Assembly (NCBI RefSeq): GCF_001693815.1
Contig: NZ_MBQD01000023.1
Coordinates: 62,001-126,000 of the forward strand
DNA: 64,000 bases
Reading direction: 5' to 3'
DNA from: Tessaracoccus lapidicaptus
GTDB lineage: Bacteria; Actinomycetota; Actinomycetes; Propionibacteriales; Propionibacteriaceae
The translations under genes were made by a program, and so were the position numbers. Of the stretch, positions 44,405 through 55,072 are shown one piece after another. Below the pieces are notes generated by a model, which worked only from the letters and a program-made list of their open reading frames with translations, was not told the DNA's origin and did not search any database. How positions within the stretch are numbered: the stretch's first letter is position 1; each line of letters begins with the position of its first letter.

Positions 44405-45799
44405 ATGTCGCAACTCGCCAGCTTCGTCGTCGTCGCCAATCGCCTGCCCGTGGACCGCGTCACCGCATCCGATGGGAGCGTGGACTGGCGGACCTCACCC
44501 GGAGGCCTGGTCACGGCGCTGGAACCCGTGATGCGCCAGCGCGGCGGGGCCTGGATCGGGTGGCACGGGGCCGCGGACGAGCAGGTCGCCCCGTTCGAGC
44601 ACGACGGCTATTCGGTGGTGCCCGTCCCCCTGAGCGCCGCCGAGTACGAGGAGTATTACGAGGGCTTCTCCAACGCCACCCTCTGGCCCCTCTACCACGA
44701 CACCGTCGCGTTCCCCGAGTTCCATCGGGAGTGGTGGGACGCCTACGTGACCGTCAACCGTCGGTTCGCGGAAGCGGCGGCGGAGGCGGCCGACGAGGGC
44801 GCCACGGTCTGGGTGCAGGACTACCAGTTGCAGCTGGTGCCACAGATGCTGCGGGAGCTGCGGCCCGACCTCAGGGTCGGCTTCTTCCTGCACATCCCCT
44901 TCCCCCCCATCGAGCTGTTCCTGCAGCTGCCGTGGCGCACGGAGATCCTCGAAGGGCTTCTCGGCGCGGACCTCGTGGGTTTCCAGGTCCCGGGCGGCGC
45001 CGCGAACTTCCTGCGCCTCGTGCGGCGGCAGACCGGCCTGAAGGTCGAGCGGGACCGTGTGCAGGTCACCGACTCCCATGCCAGCGTGTCGCGCGCCTAC
45101 CCCATCTCCATCGACACGCAGGGTTTCGCGGACCTGGCGAACACCCCCGAGGTCATCGCCGAGTCCGAGGCGTTGCTGGAGGAATTGGGCCACCCCAAGC
45201 GCATCTTCCTGGGGGTCGACCGTCTCGACTACACCAAGGGGCTGCGGCAGCGCATCCGGGCCATGGGAGAGCTGTTCGAGGAGGGCAAGCTCAACCCGGC
45301 GGAGGACGTGTTCCTCCAGGTGGCCACGCCCTCGCGGGAACGGGTCGAGGAGTACAAGCGCCTGCGCGACGACATCGATCTGCTGGTGGGACGCATCAAT
45401 TCCGAGGTGGGGGGCATCGGCCGGCCCGCGATCGTCTACCGGCACGCCGGGTTCCCCCGCCAGACGATGGCGGCGATGTACCGCATCGCCGACGTCATGG
45501 TGGTGACGCCCCTGCGCGACGGGATGAACCTCGTCGCGAAGGAATACGTGGCCTGCCATCCGAACACCGGCGGAGCCCTCGTGCTCAGCGAGTTCGCCGG
45601 TGCCGCCCTGGAACTGAAGCAGGCCTATCTGGTCAACCCCTACGACCTCAACGGCATGAAGGCGGTCCTCATGCAGGCCGCCACCGATCCCCTGAAGGCG
45701 CGGGAGCGGCGCATGCGGGCGCTGAAGAAGCAGGTCAAGGCCAACACCATCGACCACTGGGCGGACGCGTTCCTCGGGGACTTAGCCGGGCTGGACTGA
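44405..45799 (+). CDS. otsA: Trehalose-6-phosphate synthase
   Basis: A 464-residue GT20 glycosyltransferase joining glucose from a nucleotide sugar to glucose-6-phosphate. Signatures: ANRLPVDRV, SPGGLVTAL, WIGWHG, WVQDYQLQLVPQMLR, FLHIPFPPIE and GVDRLDYTKGL, then RDGMNLVAKEYVA. AGGAGG precedes ATG 44405, and a TAGGGT -10-like hexamer lies about 20 nt upstream. The 3' end overlaps the antiporter gene on the other strand by 18 nt. Confidence 0.97.
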   Translation: MSQLASFVVVANRLPVDRVTASDGSVDWRTSPGGLVTALEPVMRQRGGAWIGWHGAADEQVAPFEHDGYSVVPVPLSAAEYEEYYEGFSNATLWPLYHDTVAFPEFHREWWDAYVTVNRRFAEAAAEAADEGATVWVQDYQLQLVPQMLRELRPDLRVGFFLHIPFPPIELFLQLPWRTEILEGLLGADLVGFQVPGGAANFLRLVRRQTGLKVERDRVQVTDSHASVSRAYPISIDTQGFADLANTPEVIAESEALLEELGHPKRIFLGVDRLDYTKGLRQRIRAMGELFEEGKLNPAEDVFLQVATPSRERVEEYKRLRDDIDLLVGRINSEVGGIGRPAIVYRHAGFPRQTMAAMYRIADVMVVTPLRDGMNLVAKEYVACHPNTGGALVLSEFAGAALELKQAYLVNPYDLNGMKAVLMQAATDPLKARERRMRALKKQVKANTIDHWADAFLGDLAGLD

Positions 45800-47077
45800 T
45801 CGGGGGTCAAGCCGGCGTAGTGCCGGCGTCGACGCCGCCCCGTGCACCACGACCGACAGCAGGATCGTGAAGGCGACCGCCGACCAGAGCCACTGCTCGT
45901 CCGGGAGGGCGACCAAGCCACCGGCGTAGGCCAGGTAGTAGAGGGATCCGACGCCACGGACCCCGAAGAACGCCGCGACGAGCCGCTCGGCCGGCTGTAG
46001 CCCTCCCGGCCGCTCCGGGTCCCGGGCCGCCACGCTGAGCGACACCCACGCGGCGAGCGGCCTGATGACGAAGACCAGGGCGAACGCGAGTACGACGGCG
46101 CGCCAGTCCACGCCGCCGAGCAGGGTGCGGGTCAGCGCCATGCCTAGGAAGAGCAGGATGACGAGGATCAGCAGCCGTTCCAGATAGCCGACCACCTGAT
46201 GCATGGCCCGATGGTGGTCGTGGTGGCGCTCGACGCTGCGTAAAGCCAGGCCGCAGGCGAACACGCCGAGGAATCCGTACCCGCCGGCGACCTCCGTCGC
46301 CCCGTAGGACAGCACCAGGGCGGCGACGGCCAGCAGCGGCTCACCGCGCTCCGCGATCCGCAGGCGGTGGTCCGCGGCCCGGAAGGCGAGCCGCCCGAGG
46401 CCCCAGCCGACGAGCGCGCCGACCAGGACCCCGAGCAAGATCTTGCCGACCAGTTCCCAGGCGAGCCAGCCGGCTCCCCACTCGGAGACCGACCCGCGGG
46501 ATGCCAGGAACACGGCGGCGTAGACGAACGGAAACGCGAGGCCGTCGTTGAGGCCCGCCTCGGAGGTCAGCGCGAACCTCACCTCGTTGCGCTCGTCGGG
46601 CTCCGCCTCCTCCGCCGAGCCGCCCGTGCTCGGGCCGTCGACCTGCACGTCGCCGGCGAGCACCGGATCGGTGGGAGCCAGGCAGGCACCCAGCAGGAGG
46701 GCCGCCGGGGCGGCCACCCCCAGGACGGTCCATCCCAGGACGAAGATGGCGGCGATCGTCAGGGGCATCGCGACGAGCAGCAGCCGCCACGTCGGGGACC
46801 ACGAGCGCCAGGTGTCTCTGCTCAGCGGCCGATCCAACGCGAGGCCCACGCCCATGAGCGCGACGAGGACGGCGACCTCGGTGACGTGCTCGACGACCTT
46901 CCGACCCGCGACAGGGTCGAGGGACCATCCGTCCGGCATCGGCAGCAGCCCGATGAGCATGCCGAGGAGCAGGAGCACCATGGGTGCGGACAGCGCGATC
47001 GACCGAACCAGCACCGGAGCCAGGACGGCGACGAACAACGCCAGCCCGGCTACCAGCCACACCGCATCGGCGCTCAT
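45782..47077 (-). CDS. Cation:proton antiporter (CPA family)
   Basis: A 431-residue membrane protein with about 12 hydrophobic segments. Conserved elements: LLGACLAPTDPVLAGDV (the TDP transport motif) and LTSEAGLNDGLAFPF (the conserved ND pair), as in NhaP-type Na+/H+ exchangers. ATG 47077 follows AGAGGAG. Exchange of sodium or potassium for protons is likely; the ion is not determinable. Confidence 0.92.
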   Translation of the reverse strand: MSADAVWLVAGLALFVAVLAPVLVRSIALSAPMVLLLLGMLIGLLPMPDGWSLDPVAGRKVVEHVTEVAVLVALMGVGLALDRPLSRDTWRSWSPTWRLLLVAMPLTIAAIFVLGWTVLGVAAPAALLLGACLAPTDPVLAGDVQVDGPSTGGSAEEAEPDERNEVRFALTSEAGLNDGLAFPFVYAAVFLASRGSVSEWGAGWLAWELVGKILLGVLVGALVGWGLGRLAFRAADHRLRIAERGEPLLAVAALVLSYGATEVAGGYGFLGVFACGLALRSVERHHDHHRAMHQVVGYLERLLILVILLFLGMALTRTLLGGVDWRAVVLAFALVFVIRPLAAWVSLSVAARDPERPGGLQPAERLVAAFFGVRGVGSLYYLAYAGGLVALPDEQWLWSAVAFTILLSVVVHGAASTPALRRLDPRSVQPG

Positions 47078-47205
47078 GTCCGTGACTCCTCTGCCCTCAC
47101 TCACGCAGTATGCCGTGCCGGGCCGGGCCGGAAGTGTTTCGGCGGTCGGAGACGGCCCCCGTGGGGGCGGGGAAGGGCGAGGCAGGACGCCCGCGGAAAC
47201 AAGAA

Positions 47206-47246
47206 CAAGCCGTTCTCACCAGCGTTCAGCTGGTCAGAACGGCTTG
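47206..47246 (-). terminator. Terminator of tRNA-Asn
   Basis: Eighteen-base arms (47206-47223, 47229-47246) pair with one mismatch around a 5-base loop. On the minus strand the stem is followed by TTCTTGTTTCC. It lies 5 nt from the tRNA 3' end. Confidence 0.85.
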
Positions 47247-47251
47247 TCCGT

Positions 47252-47327
47252 TGGCTCCCCGGACTGGACTCGAACCAGTAACCCTTCGATTAACAGTCGA
47301 ATGCTCTGCCAATTGAGCTACCAGGGA
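47252..47327 (-). tRNA. tRNA-Asn(GTT)
   Basis: On the minus strand: acceptor TCCCTGG pairs with CCGGGGA, D-arm AGCTCAATTGGCAGAGC, anticodon arm with GTT in CGACTGTTAATCG, T-arm ACTGGTTCGAGTCCAGT. CCA is encoded (47252-47254). Confidence 0.97.
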
Positions 47328-47383
47328 TCAGTGGTTACCCACGCGAGGAAGAACGTTAGCAGATCATCCGTGATGTGGCGAAA

Positions 47384-47875
47384 TCAGAAGTACTCGGTCT
47401 TCAGCCGGTCCGTCTCGGCGACCACAAGCTCCCGCGTCCGGGGATCGGCCAGGTCAGCGCCGCCCGACGGGACGGCGTACCAGTGCATAGTGGGATGGTG
47501 ACCGAGGCTGCGGCGGCCGACGATCTGCACCTGGCCTCGCGGGGCCTCCACCGTGCTCTGCACCACCGTCGACGCCTGCACGCGTTCCTGGAACAGCTCC
47601 GGGAGTCGCCCCGGCTCATCCAGCCGGGCCTCGAATCGTTCGCCCTCGACAGTCCGCCACCGGAAGGTGCTGCCCTCGCCGGACCACGACCCGCTGCCGA
47701 TCTCCTCCCAGCCCCACACCCGCCAGGTGTCGCCCATGCGGCGGGCGAGGCCGGTTCGGGTGCCGACCAGCACCACCCCCTCGCCGATGCCGTGCGCGAG
47801 GACGTCAGCGCGGTGGCCGAGCACGGTGTCGAGTTCCTCGATCAGCTCGGGATCCAGGCGATTGAACAGCTCCAT
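47384..47875 (-). CDS. Hypothetical soluble protein
   Basis: A 163-residue protein with no signal or membrane segment. It opens MELFNRLDPELIEELD and has several tryptophans (WRVWGWEEIGSGSW). The pattern suggests a small beta-rich PH-like or similar fold, which I cannot identify. ATG 47875 is chosen as the first ATG of the compact domain; 17 more residues are possible. Divergent from the sigma factor gene. Confidence 0.65.
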   Translation of the reverse strand: MELFNRLDPELIEELDTVLGHRADVLAHGIGEGVVLVGTRTGLARRMGDTWRVWGWEEIGSGSWSGEGSTFRWRTVEGERFEARLDEPGRLPELFQERVQASTVVQSTVEAPRGQVQIVGRRSLGHHPTMHWYAVPSGGADLADPRTRELVVAETDRLKTEYF

Positions 47876-47982
47876 AGCACCATTGTGCTCCTCTGTGGAC
47901 AACCGCGCCGCGCGTAGCGGATCCATCCACAGGCGGCGCGATCCGCCCCCCGGTGATCCCGGCGGCGGCCGAGGCTGGCGCC

Positions 47983-48882
47983 ATGGACCTCAACACGATG
48001 CAGCTGCCCGCGGTCGATCTCCGCCCCGGGCAGGATGAAGAGCTCGCCCGCGCCGTCGAGGCCGGGGTGTACGCCGAGCAGCTCCTCGCCTCGCGGGGCG
48101 CGGATCCGGAGCTGGAACGAGTCGTGGCTCTGGGCAGGGAGGCCCAGGCCCGGATGTGGTCGGCGGGGATGCGCATCGCCATGCAGCAGGCGAGGCGCGC
48201 CGCAGTGGCCCGCGGCCTCCCCGCCGAGGACCTGTTCCAGGACGCCTGCGTCGCCGTGGCGGAGGCGATCCTCCGCTACGACTTCACCCGCGGGACCCGC
48301 TTCACGACCTTCGCGTTCGAGAGCGTGTCGTGGGCGTTGGGCGACGGCAGCCGCCATCGCACCGGCCGCCCCACCCTGACGCGGTGGGAACGCCGGGCCG
48401 CGCGGCGGCTCCGGGCCGAACTCGATGCACGGCAGTCGGCCGGTGCCGCGGCCGACCTGGGCGAGGCTGCGGCGGCCGCCGGCGTGTCGGCGGCCGCCGC
48501 CCAGCGGGCCATGGTGCGATGGCTGAGCCTCGACGAGGCGACGATCGCCGACCCCGCCACCGAGGACTCCTTCGCCGACGTCGGCCACGGCCTCGACTTC
48601 CTCGAGCTGCTCACCCCCCGGGACCGGCGGGTGCTGGAGTTGCGCTACGGCATTGGCGCCACCCCGCACACCCTGGCCGCGGCGGCCGAGCGGCTGGGCG
48701 CCTCCCCGTCGACGGTGTTCCGCTGGGAGCGCGAGGCGCTGATCGCGGCACGGGCGCTGCTCAGTGGCGACCGGACGACGGTGCCCGTCAGTGGACGATC
48801 GCCTCGCCCGCCCCGGCTCCCGTCATCGAGCGAACCTCCATCTCGATCGCGAACTCCTCGTCGCCGCGCCGGCTCGAGGTGA
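47983..48882 (+). CDS. Sigma-70 family RNA polymerase sigma factor
   Basis: A 299-residue sigma factor. Region 2 is at about residues 78-125 (LPAEDLFQDACVAVAEAILRYDF through FTTFAFESVSWALGD, split here) and region 4 at about 205-255 (LTPRDRRVLELRYGIG, then a SPSTVFRWEREAL recognition helix). Region 3 is short. The C-terminal 35 residues are a Pro/Ser/Arg-rich tail. The last 95 nt overlap the 3' end of the actP-like gene on the other strand, a long tail-to-tail overlap. Target genes unknown. Confidence 0.83.
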   Translation: MDLNTMQLPAVDLRPGQDEELARAVEAGVYAEQLLASRGADPELERVVALGREAQARMWSAGMRIAMQQARRAAVARGLPAEDLFQDACVAVAEAILRYDFTRGTRFTTFAFESVSWALGDGSRHRTGRPTLTRWERRAARRLRAELDARQSAGAAADLGEAAAAAGVSAAAAQRAMVRWLSLDEATIADPATEDSFADVGHGLDFLELLTPRDRRVLELRYGIGATPHTLAAAAERLGASPSTVFRWEREALIAARALLSGDRTTVPVSGRSPRPPRLPSSSEPPSRSRTPRRRAGSR

Positions 48883-50218
48883 CGGTGCCCAGGAAGCCTG
48901 CCAGGAAGGCGAGCGGCACGCTGACCAGGGCGGGGTTATCGAGCGGGAACCACGAGAAGTCGATCCCCTCCCCCAACATCGACCCGGGCGATCCCGAGAT
49001 CGCTGGCGAGAAGACGATGAGCAGGGTCGCCGACACGAGGCCGGTGTAGATGGACCACACCGACCCGCGCGTGGTGAAGCGCCGCCAGTACAGCGTGTAC
49101 AGGATCGACGGCAGGTTGGCGGAGGCCGCGACAGCGAACGCCAGCGAGATCAGGAAGGCGATGTTCTGACCGTTGGCGGCGATGCCACCGAGGATCGCGA
49201 GCACTCCGACGACGACCGACGTGATGCGCGCGACGCGGACCTCCTGCGCCGGGTCGGCCTTGCCGTCCTTGAGGATCGAGTTGTACACGTCGTGGGCGAA
49301 CGACGCCGACGCGGTGATGGTCAGCCCCGCCACGACGGCCAGGATCGTCGCGAACGCGACGCCGGAGATGACCCCCATGAAGACCTCGCCGCCGAGGCCG
49401 AGCGCCAGGAGGGGCGCCGCGGAGTTGGCGCCACCGGGGGCGGCGAGGATGGCCTGCTGCCCGACGAGCTTGGGGGCCCCGAGCCCCAGCACGAGAGTGA
49501 ACAGGAAGAAGTTCCCGACGAGGATGATGGCCCACACCGCAGAGCGGCGCGCCTCCCGCGCCGTGGGCACGGTGTAGAAGCGCATGAGCACGTGCGGCAG
49601 CCCGGAAGGGCCGGCGATGAGCGCCAGCGACAGCGACAGGAACGACAGCTTGGTGAACTCCGACGCACCGTAGCGGCCCATGGGCTCCAGCAGATCCTTG
49701 CCCGTGCCGGTGGCCGGATCCAGCGCCGCCTGCTGGGCCGCAAGGGCCAGCGCATCGAGGTTGAACCCGTCGCCCATCAGCACGAGAAGGGTCATCACCG
49801 CAGCGCCGGTGACGAGGAGCACCGCCTTGATCATCTGCACCCAAGTCGTGCCCTTCATGCCGCCGATGAGCACGTAGACGATCATCAGCACGCCCACCAG
49901 CCCGATCACCACGCCCTGCATCGACCGGTCCGAGACGCCAAGCAGCAGCGCGACCAGCCCGCCGGCACCGGCCATCTGCGCCAACAGGTAGACGAACGAG
50001 ATCACGAGCGTGGAGGTGGCCGCCGAGAGGTAGTCGCCGGTGATCGCGAGTCCGTTCTGGCGGCCCGAGAACTTCGCGCCGCCCGTGTAGAAGTCCGATG
50101 CCTTGGACTTCTGCCGGCTGACGACGATGACGACACCGAGGGTGGCGGCGACGAAGACCGCGAAGACGCCGATGTTGATCAGCGGGTTGCCGTAGGCGGC
50201 GGCCTCCAGGGGGATCAC
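48788..50218 (-). CDS. actP: Cation/acetate symporter (SSS family) with internal deletion
   Basis: A 476-residue sodium:solute symporter most like ActP (acetate/pyruvate uptake): FYTGGAKFSGRQNGLAITGDYLSA, YLLAQMAGAGGLVALLLGV and IGGMKGTTWVQMIKAVLL (here cited in parts). Family members run GDYLSAASFLG... through two membrane helices to ...AATSTLVISF. Here GDYLSA joins directly to ATSTLVISF near 50018-50025, so about 70 residues (transmembrane helices 2-3) are missing in frame. Such a protein would have altered topology and is probably not functional unless the gap is an assembly artefact. GTG start overlaps the DUF485 stop by 4 nt. Confidence 0.85.
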   Translation of the reverse strand: MIPLEAAAYGNPLINIGVFAVFVAATLGVVIVVSRQKSKASDFYTGGAKFSGRQNGLAITGDYLSAATSTLVISFVYLLAQMAGAGGLVALLLGVSDRSMQGVVIGLVGVLMIVYVLIGGMKGTTWVQMIKAVLLVTGAAVMTLLVLMGDGFNLDALALAAQQAALDPATGTGKDLLEPMGRYGASEFTKLSFLSLSLALIAGPSGLPHVLMRFYTVPTAREARRSAVWAIILVGNFFLFTLVLGLGAPKLVGQQAILAAPGGANSAAPLLALGLGGEVFMGVISGVAFATILAVVAGLTITASASFAHDVYNSILKDGKADPAQEVRVARITSVVVGVLAILGGIAANGQNIAFLISLAFAVAASANLPSILYTLYWRRFTTRGSVWSIYTGLVSATLLIVFSPAISGSPGSMLGEGIDFSWFPLDNPALVSVPLAFLAGFLGTVTSSRRGDEEFAIEMEVRSMTGAGAGEAIVH

Positions 50219-50451
50219 AGGTCAGCTCCGTCCACGAGACGCTCACGCAGAACCGTCGACAGCGGGTCGAGTCGCCGGTCGGCGACCCGCACGTAGATGG
50301 CGGTCCACACCCACACGACGGCGAACTGGAACAGGCCGAGCACGATGCCGGTGTTGAGGCCCTCGAGGCCGAGGAAGGGGGCGGCCATGAAGTCGGTGGC
50401 GTAGATCGATGTCTCGACGTGAAGATAATGTAGGCAGGCCGATGCGGACAA
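50215..50451 (-). pseudogene. DUF485 membrane protein, N-terminally truncated
   Basis: 78 codons. Residues 17-78 (YATDFMAAPFLG, GIVLGLFQFAVVWVWTAIYV, ADRRLDPLSTVLRE) match the C-terminal two-thirds of DUF485 proteins, which are encoded just before actP. The normal N-terminal cytoplasmic part and first transmembrane helix are absent; the first 16 residues are unrelated. The break lies near 50405-50410, followed by 60 bp of nondescript sequence before dnaG ends. Together with the actP deletion this points to a decaying acetate-uptake locus. Confidence 0.75.
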
Positions 50452-50509
50452 TGCAATACCGGACTTTGTCAGGTCGTCCCGGTCTGCCGTCTCCGGGCCG
50501 ACGGGTGGC

Positions 50510-52333
50510 TCAGCTGAGCCCGACCGACAGGAGCTGCTTGCGACGCATCTCCAACTCGGTCAACTGCGCGAACTGGGCGCGGTGCCCGCTGGGGTCCTTC
50601 ACCGGGTCCGTGCGCTGCAGGCGGGACTTGAGGTCCGCGATCTGCCGCGTCACGCGCGCCAGCTTGAGCCGAGAGCTGTGCTGCAGCGCATAGGTCTCGT
50701 CGGCCTCGCGGAGCAGCGGCTCCACCACAAGGGCCACCATCAGCTGCCGCACCAGGTCCGACGGCGCGGCCGCGCGCAGCCGGTCGGTCCACGCCTCGCC
50801 CCAGGGAACCTCCGCGATGAGGCGGAAGACCGCGGCGTAGGCGGGGTGCGAGAAGTCCTCCGCCTCGACCGCGTTCCAGGCCTCGTCGAACGTCATGGGG
50901 CACTGCAACATGAGTTTGAGGGTGTCGCGCTCGAGCCTGAGGCCCGGGTCGTTCGGGTTCGGCCACGCGGGGTCCGGACGAGGAGCGTCGTCAGCCCCGT
51001 GGTCGGGCTCCGGAGACCGGTGACGGGCCCGCGACGCCTCACGGCGGACCTCGTCGACGTCCATGCCGAGCACGGCCGAGAGCTCACGCAGGTACTGGCT
51101 CACCAGGGACTGGTCCCGGATGGAGCTCAGCAGCTCCGCGCCCTCCCTGGCGGCCCCGAGCCGTCCGTCCGCCCGATCGAGGTCGTAGCTCTTGGCGATG
51201 TTGGCCATGACGAAGCGGTACAGCGGGATGCGGCGCGCCACGAGCTCCCGGACCGCCGCGTCGCCGTGCTGGAGGCGCAGGTCGCAGGGATCCAGCCCGG
51301 AGGGTTCCACCGCCACGTAGGTCTGGGCGATGAAGTTCTGGTCGCCCTTGAACACCTTGAGGGCGGCCGCCTGCCCCGCCTTGTCGCCGTCGAAGGTGAA
51401 GATGACCTCGCCGTGCAGGCCGTCGTGGGTCCCCATGAGGCGCTGGAGCAGGCGGGCGTGATCGTCTCCGAACGCCGTGCCGCACGAGGCGACGGCGGTC
51501 TCCACGCCCGCCAGGTGCGCGGCCATGACGTCGGTGTAGCCCTCCACGATCACGGCCTGCGCCTTGCGGCCGATCTCGCGGCGGGCCAGGTCCAGACCGT
51601 AGAGCACCTGCGACTTCTTGTAGACCGGGGTCTCGGGGGTGTTGAGGTACTTGGCCGGCATGCGGTCGTCGTCGTAGAGGCGCCGCGCCCCGAAACCGAG
51701 GACGGCCTGCGCCGAATCGCGGATGGGCCACAGGACGCGTCCGACGAAGAAGTCCCGCCCGCCCTGACGGGTCAGCCCGGCGGTCTGGAGGACCTCATCG
51801 GAGAAGCCCTGGGCGCGCAGCGTCTGCCGCAGCGCACCCCCGTGCCGGGGCGCGTACCCGATGCCGAAGCGCAGCGAGATCTCGCGGTCGAAACCGCGGC
51901 CGTGGAGGAAGCGCCTCGCCTCGACCGCCTCCGCCGACTCCAGCTGCGCGGCGAAGAACGCCTGCGCCGCCTCGTTGGCCTCCATGACGCGGCGGCGCAT
52001 CCCGGGTGCCTGCGTCGGTCCTCCGTCGTCCTCGACGCGCAACACGATCCCGCTGCGGTCGGCCAGCACCTGCACCGCCTCGGTGAAGGACAGGTTCTGC
52101 TGCTTCTGCAGGAAGGTGATGACGTCCCCGCCCTCGCCGCAGCCGAAGCAGTAGAAGAACCCGCGCGCGGGCGTCACCGTGAAGGAGGGGGTCTTCTCGT
52201 CGTGGAAGGGGCACAACCCCTTCAGCGATCCGCCGCCGGCGTTGCGCAGCGCCACATAGCTGCCGACCACGTCGTCGATCCGGCTGCGTTCCCTGACCGC
52301 CGCGATGTCCTCGTCGTTGATCCGGCCCGCCAC
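50510..52333 (-). CDS. dnaG: DNA primase
   Basis: A 607-residue primase. CHC2 zinc finger (CPFHDEKTPSF, FYCFGCGEGGD), the RNAP-like core with YTDVMAAHLAGVE and the TOPRIM acidic motifs (VEGYTD, FTFDGDKAG), then a helicase-binding C-terminal domain (about 445-605). GTG 52333 is the start. It follows dgt on the same strand (20 nt), the usual dgt-dnaG order in actinobacteria. Confidence 0.97.
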   Translation of the reverse strand: MAGRINDEDIAAVRERSRIDDVVGSYVALRNAGGGSLKGLCPFHDEKTPSFTVTPARGFFYCFGCGEGGDVITFLQKQQNLSFTEAVQVLADRSGIVLRVEDDGGPTQAPGMRRRVMEANEAAQAFFAAQLESAEAVEARRFLHGRGFDREISLRFGIGYAPRHGGALRQTLRAQGFSDEVLQTAGLTRQGGRDFFVGRVLWPIRDSAQAVLGFGARRLYDDDRMPAKYLNTPETPVYKKSQVLYGLDLARREIGRKAQAVIVEGYTDVMAAHLAGVETAVASCGTAFGDDHARLLQRLMGTHDGLHGEVIFTFDGDKAGQAAALKVFKGDQNFIAQTYVAVEPSGLDPCDLRLQHGDAAVRELVARRIPLYRFVMANIAKSYDLDRADGRLGAAREGAELLSSIRDQSLVSQYLRELSAVLGMDVDEVRREASRARHRSPEPDHGADDAPRPDPAWPNPNDPGLRLERDTLKLMLQCPMTFDEAWNAVEAEDFSHPAYAAVFRLIAEVPWGEAWTDRLRAAAPSDLVRQLMVALVVEPLLREADETYALQHSSRLKLARVTRQIADLKSRLQRTDPVKDPSGHRAQFAQLTELEMRRKQLLSVGLS

Positions 52334-52353
52334 GGTGCCACTCTACCCGCTGC

Positions 52354-53460
52354 TCAGGCGCCGCGGCCGATGCCCTTCGGGAGTCGCTTCGGGTCCCAGC
52401 CCAGGAGGTGTCGGGCCTGATCGAACGCGAACCGGTCGGTCATGCCGCCGACGTACGTGACGGCGCCCCGGACGAGGTCGTCGCCCCGGTACTCGGCGGG
52501 CAGCGCCGCGGGCGACGCCAGGTAGAACTCGACCAGATCGGTGAGCACCCGCACCACCGTGTGCGACTGCGCGACGGATTCGGCGCGGGTATAGATGCGC
52601 TCGTAGTTGAACCGGCGCAGCTCGCCGAGTGCCTCGGCGGTCACGGGGTCCATGCCGACGACGCCGGTGGCCGAGGTGGTGTTGATGACGGCGTTGATGA
52701 ACGTCGCCAGCTGCTGCCGGCGGGTCACGCCCGCCACCTCTCGCACGACGACGGGCACGTCGGCCGTGGCGACGATGCCGGCGGACACCGCGTCCTCCAG
52801 GTCGTGGGCGCAGTAGGCGATCCGGTCCGCCCACGAGACGATCTCGCCCTCGAGGGTCGCCGGCGCGGGGCGCGACCAGGAGTGGTTGCGGATCCCGTCG
52901 AGCGTCTCCGACGTCAGGTTGAGGTCGCGCAACACCACGTCGGCCCCCCACGGCCCGTGGTCGTAGCCGCCGGCAATGAACCGGTCGAACGCGTCCTCCG
53001 ACGCGTGCCCCCCGGGCCCGTGGCCGCAGTCGTGGCCGAGCGCGATCGCGTCGGCCAGCGTGACGTTGGCGCCAACCCCGCGGGCGATCGCGACCGCCGC
53101 CTGGGCGACCTCGACGGCGTGCGTCAACCGGGTCCGCTGATGGTCCGTCGGATACACGACGACCTGGGTCTTCCCGGCCAATCGCCGGAAGGCCGCCGAG
53201 TGGACGATGCGGTCACGGTCGCGTTCGAAGCAGGTGCGGAACGGGTCCGGTTCCTCGGGTCGTTCCCGGGTACCGGCACCGACGGCGAAGCTCGCCTCCG
53301 GCGCGAGCGTCAGCCGCTCGATCTCCTCGCGCTGCTCCCTGCGCCGCGGCTCCCGGGCGCCGACCCGCGCGGTCGACGAGGCGTGCGCGGTGACGACGTC
53401 GTCGCCATGTCCGTGCATGGTCGACGCCCAGAGCCGGGTGCGCGGGAGCGGTGTGTCCAT
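52354..53460 (-). CDS. dgt: Deoxyguanosinetriphosphate triphosphohydrolase
   Basis: A 368-residue HD-domain dNTP triphosphohydrolase. Metal and active-site motifs: RTRLTHAVEVAQ, ALGHDCGHGPGGHASE and WADRIAYCAHDLEDA. ATG 53460 is preferred over the in-frame TTG 53469. It controls dNTP levels by splitting off triphosphate. Between gltA and dnaG. Confidence 0.95.
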   Translation of the reverse strand: MDTPLPRTRLWASTMHGHGDDVVTAHASSTARVGAREPRRREQREEIERLTLAPEASFAVGAGTRERPEEPDPFRTCFERDRDRIVHSAAFRRLAGKTQVVVYPTDHQRTRLTHAVEVAQAAVAIARGVGANVTLADAIALGHDCGHGPGGHASEDAFDRFIAGGYDHGPWGADVVLRDLNLTSETLDGIRNHSWSRPAPATLEGEIVSWADRIAYCAHDLEDAVSAGIVATADVPVVVREVAGVTRRQQLATFINAVINTTSATGVVGMDPVTAEALGELRRFNYERIYTRAESVAQSHTVVRVLTDLVEFYLASPAALPAEYRGDDLVRGAVTYVGGMTDRFAFDQARHLLGWDPKRLPKGIGRGA

Positions 53461-53481
53461 CGCCCCCAACCGTAGCCGAGG

Positions 53482-54768
<1,287 letters not shown>

Positions 54769-54853
54769 GGAACCTCCTGGGACAGGGCCGGCCCCGGCCG
54801 GGCCGGCGCTGCGCTCAGAATAACGACGGCACGCCGCCGCCCCCGGGCGGCCC

Positions 54854-55072
54854 CTACTTACGCGTCTGGGCGCGGCCCATGAACAGCAGGGCGACCCCCA
54901 TCACCGCGATGCCGAAGGCGCTGCTGCCGATCCGCTCCCAGGTGAGGACCTCCTGGGGTGTCCCGGTCGAGACGAAGTAGGCACTCACGAACAGGACGAG
55001 CACCGCAAGGAGCGCGACCGCGCGCCCCGCCTGGGCCCAGATCGGCAACTTCTTGCGTTCCGCCATCGTCAT
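54854..55072 (-). CDS. Small two-helix membrane protein
   Basis: A 72-residue protein with two transmembrane helices (ALLAVLVLFVSAYFV and AFGIAVMGVALLFMG) and a basic C-terminus. ATG 55072 overlaps the dusB stop (ATGA), so it is coupled to dusB. Family not recognised. Confidence 0.7.
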   Translation of the reverse strand: MTMAERKKLPIWAQAGRAVALLAVLVLFVSAYFVSTGTPQEVLTWERIGSSAFGIAVMGVALLFMGRAQTRK

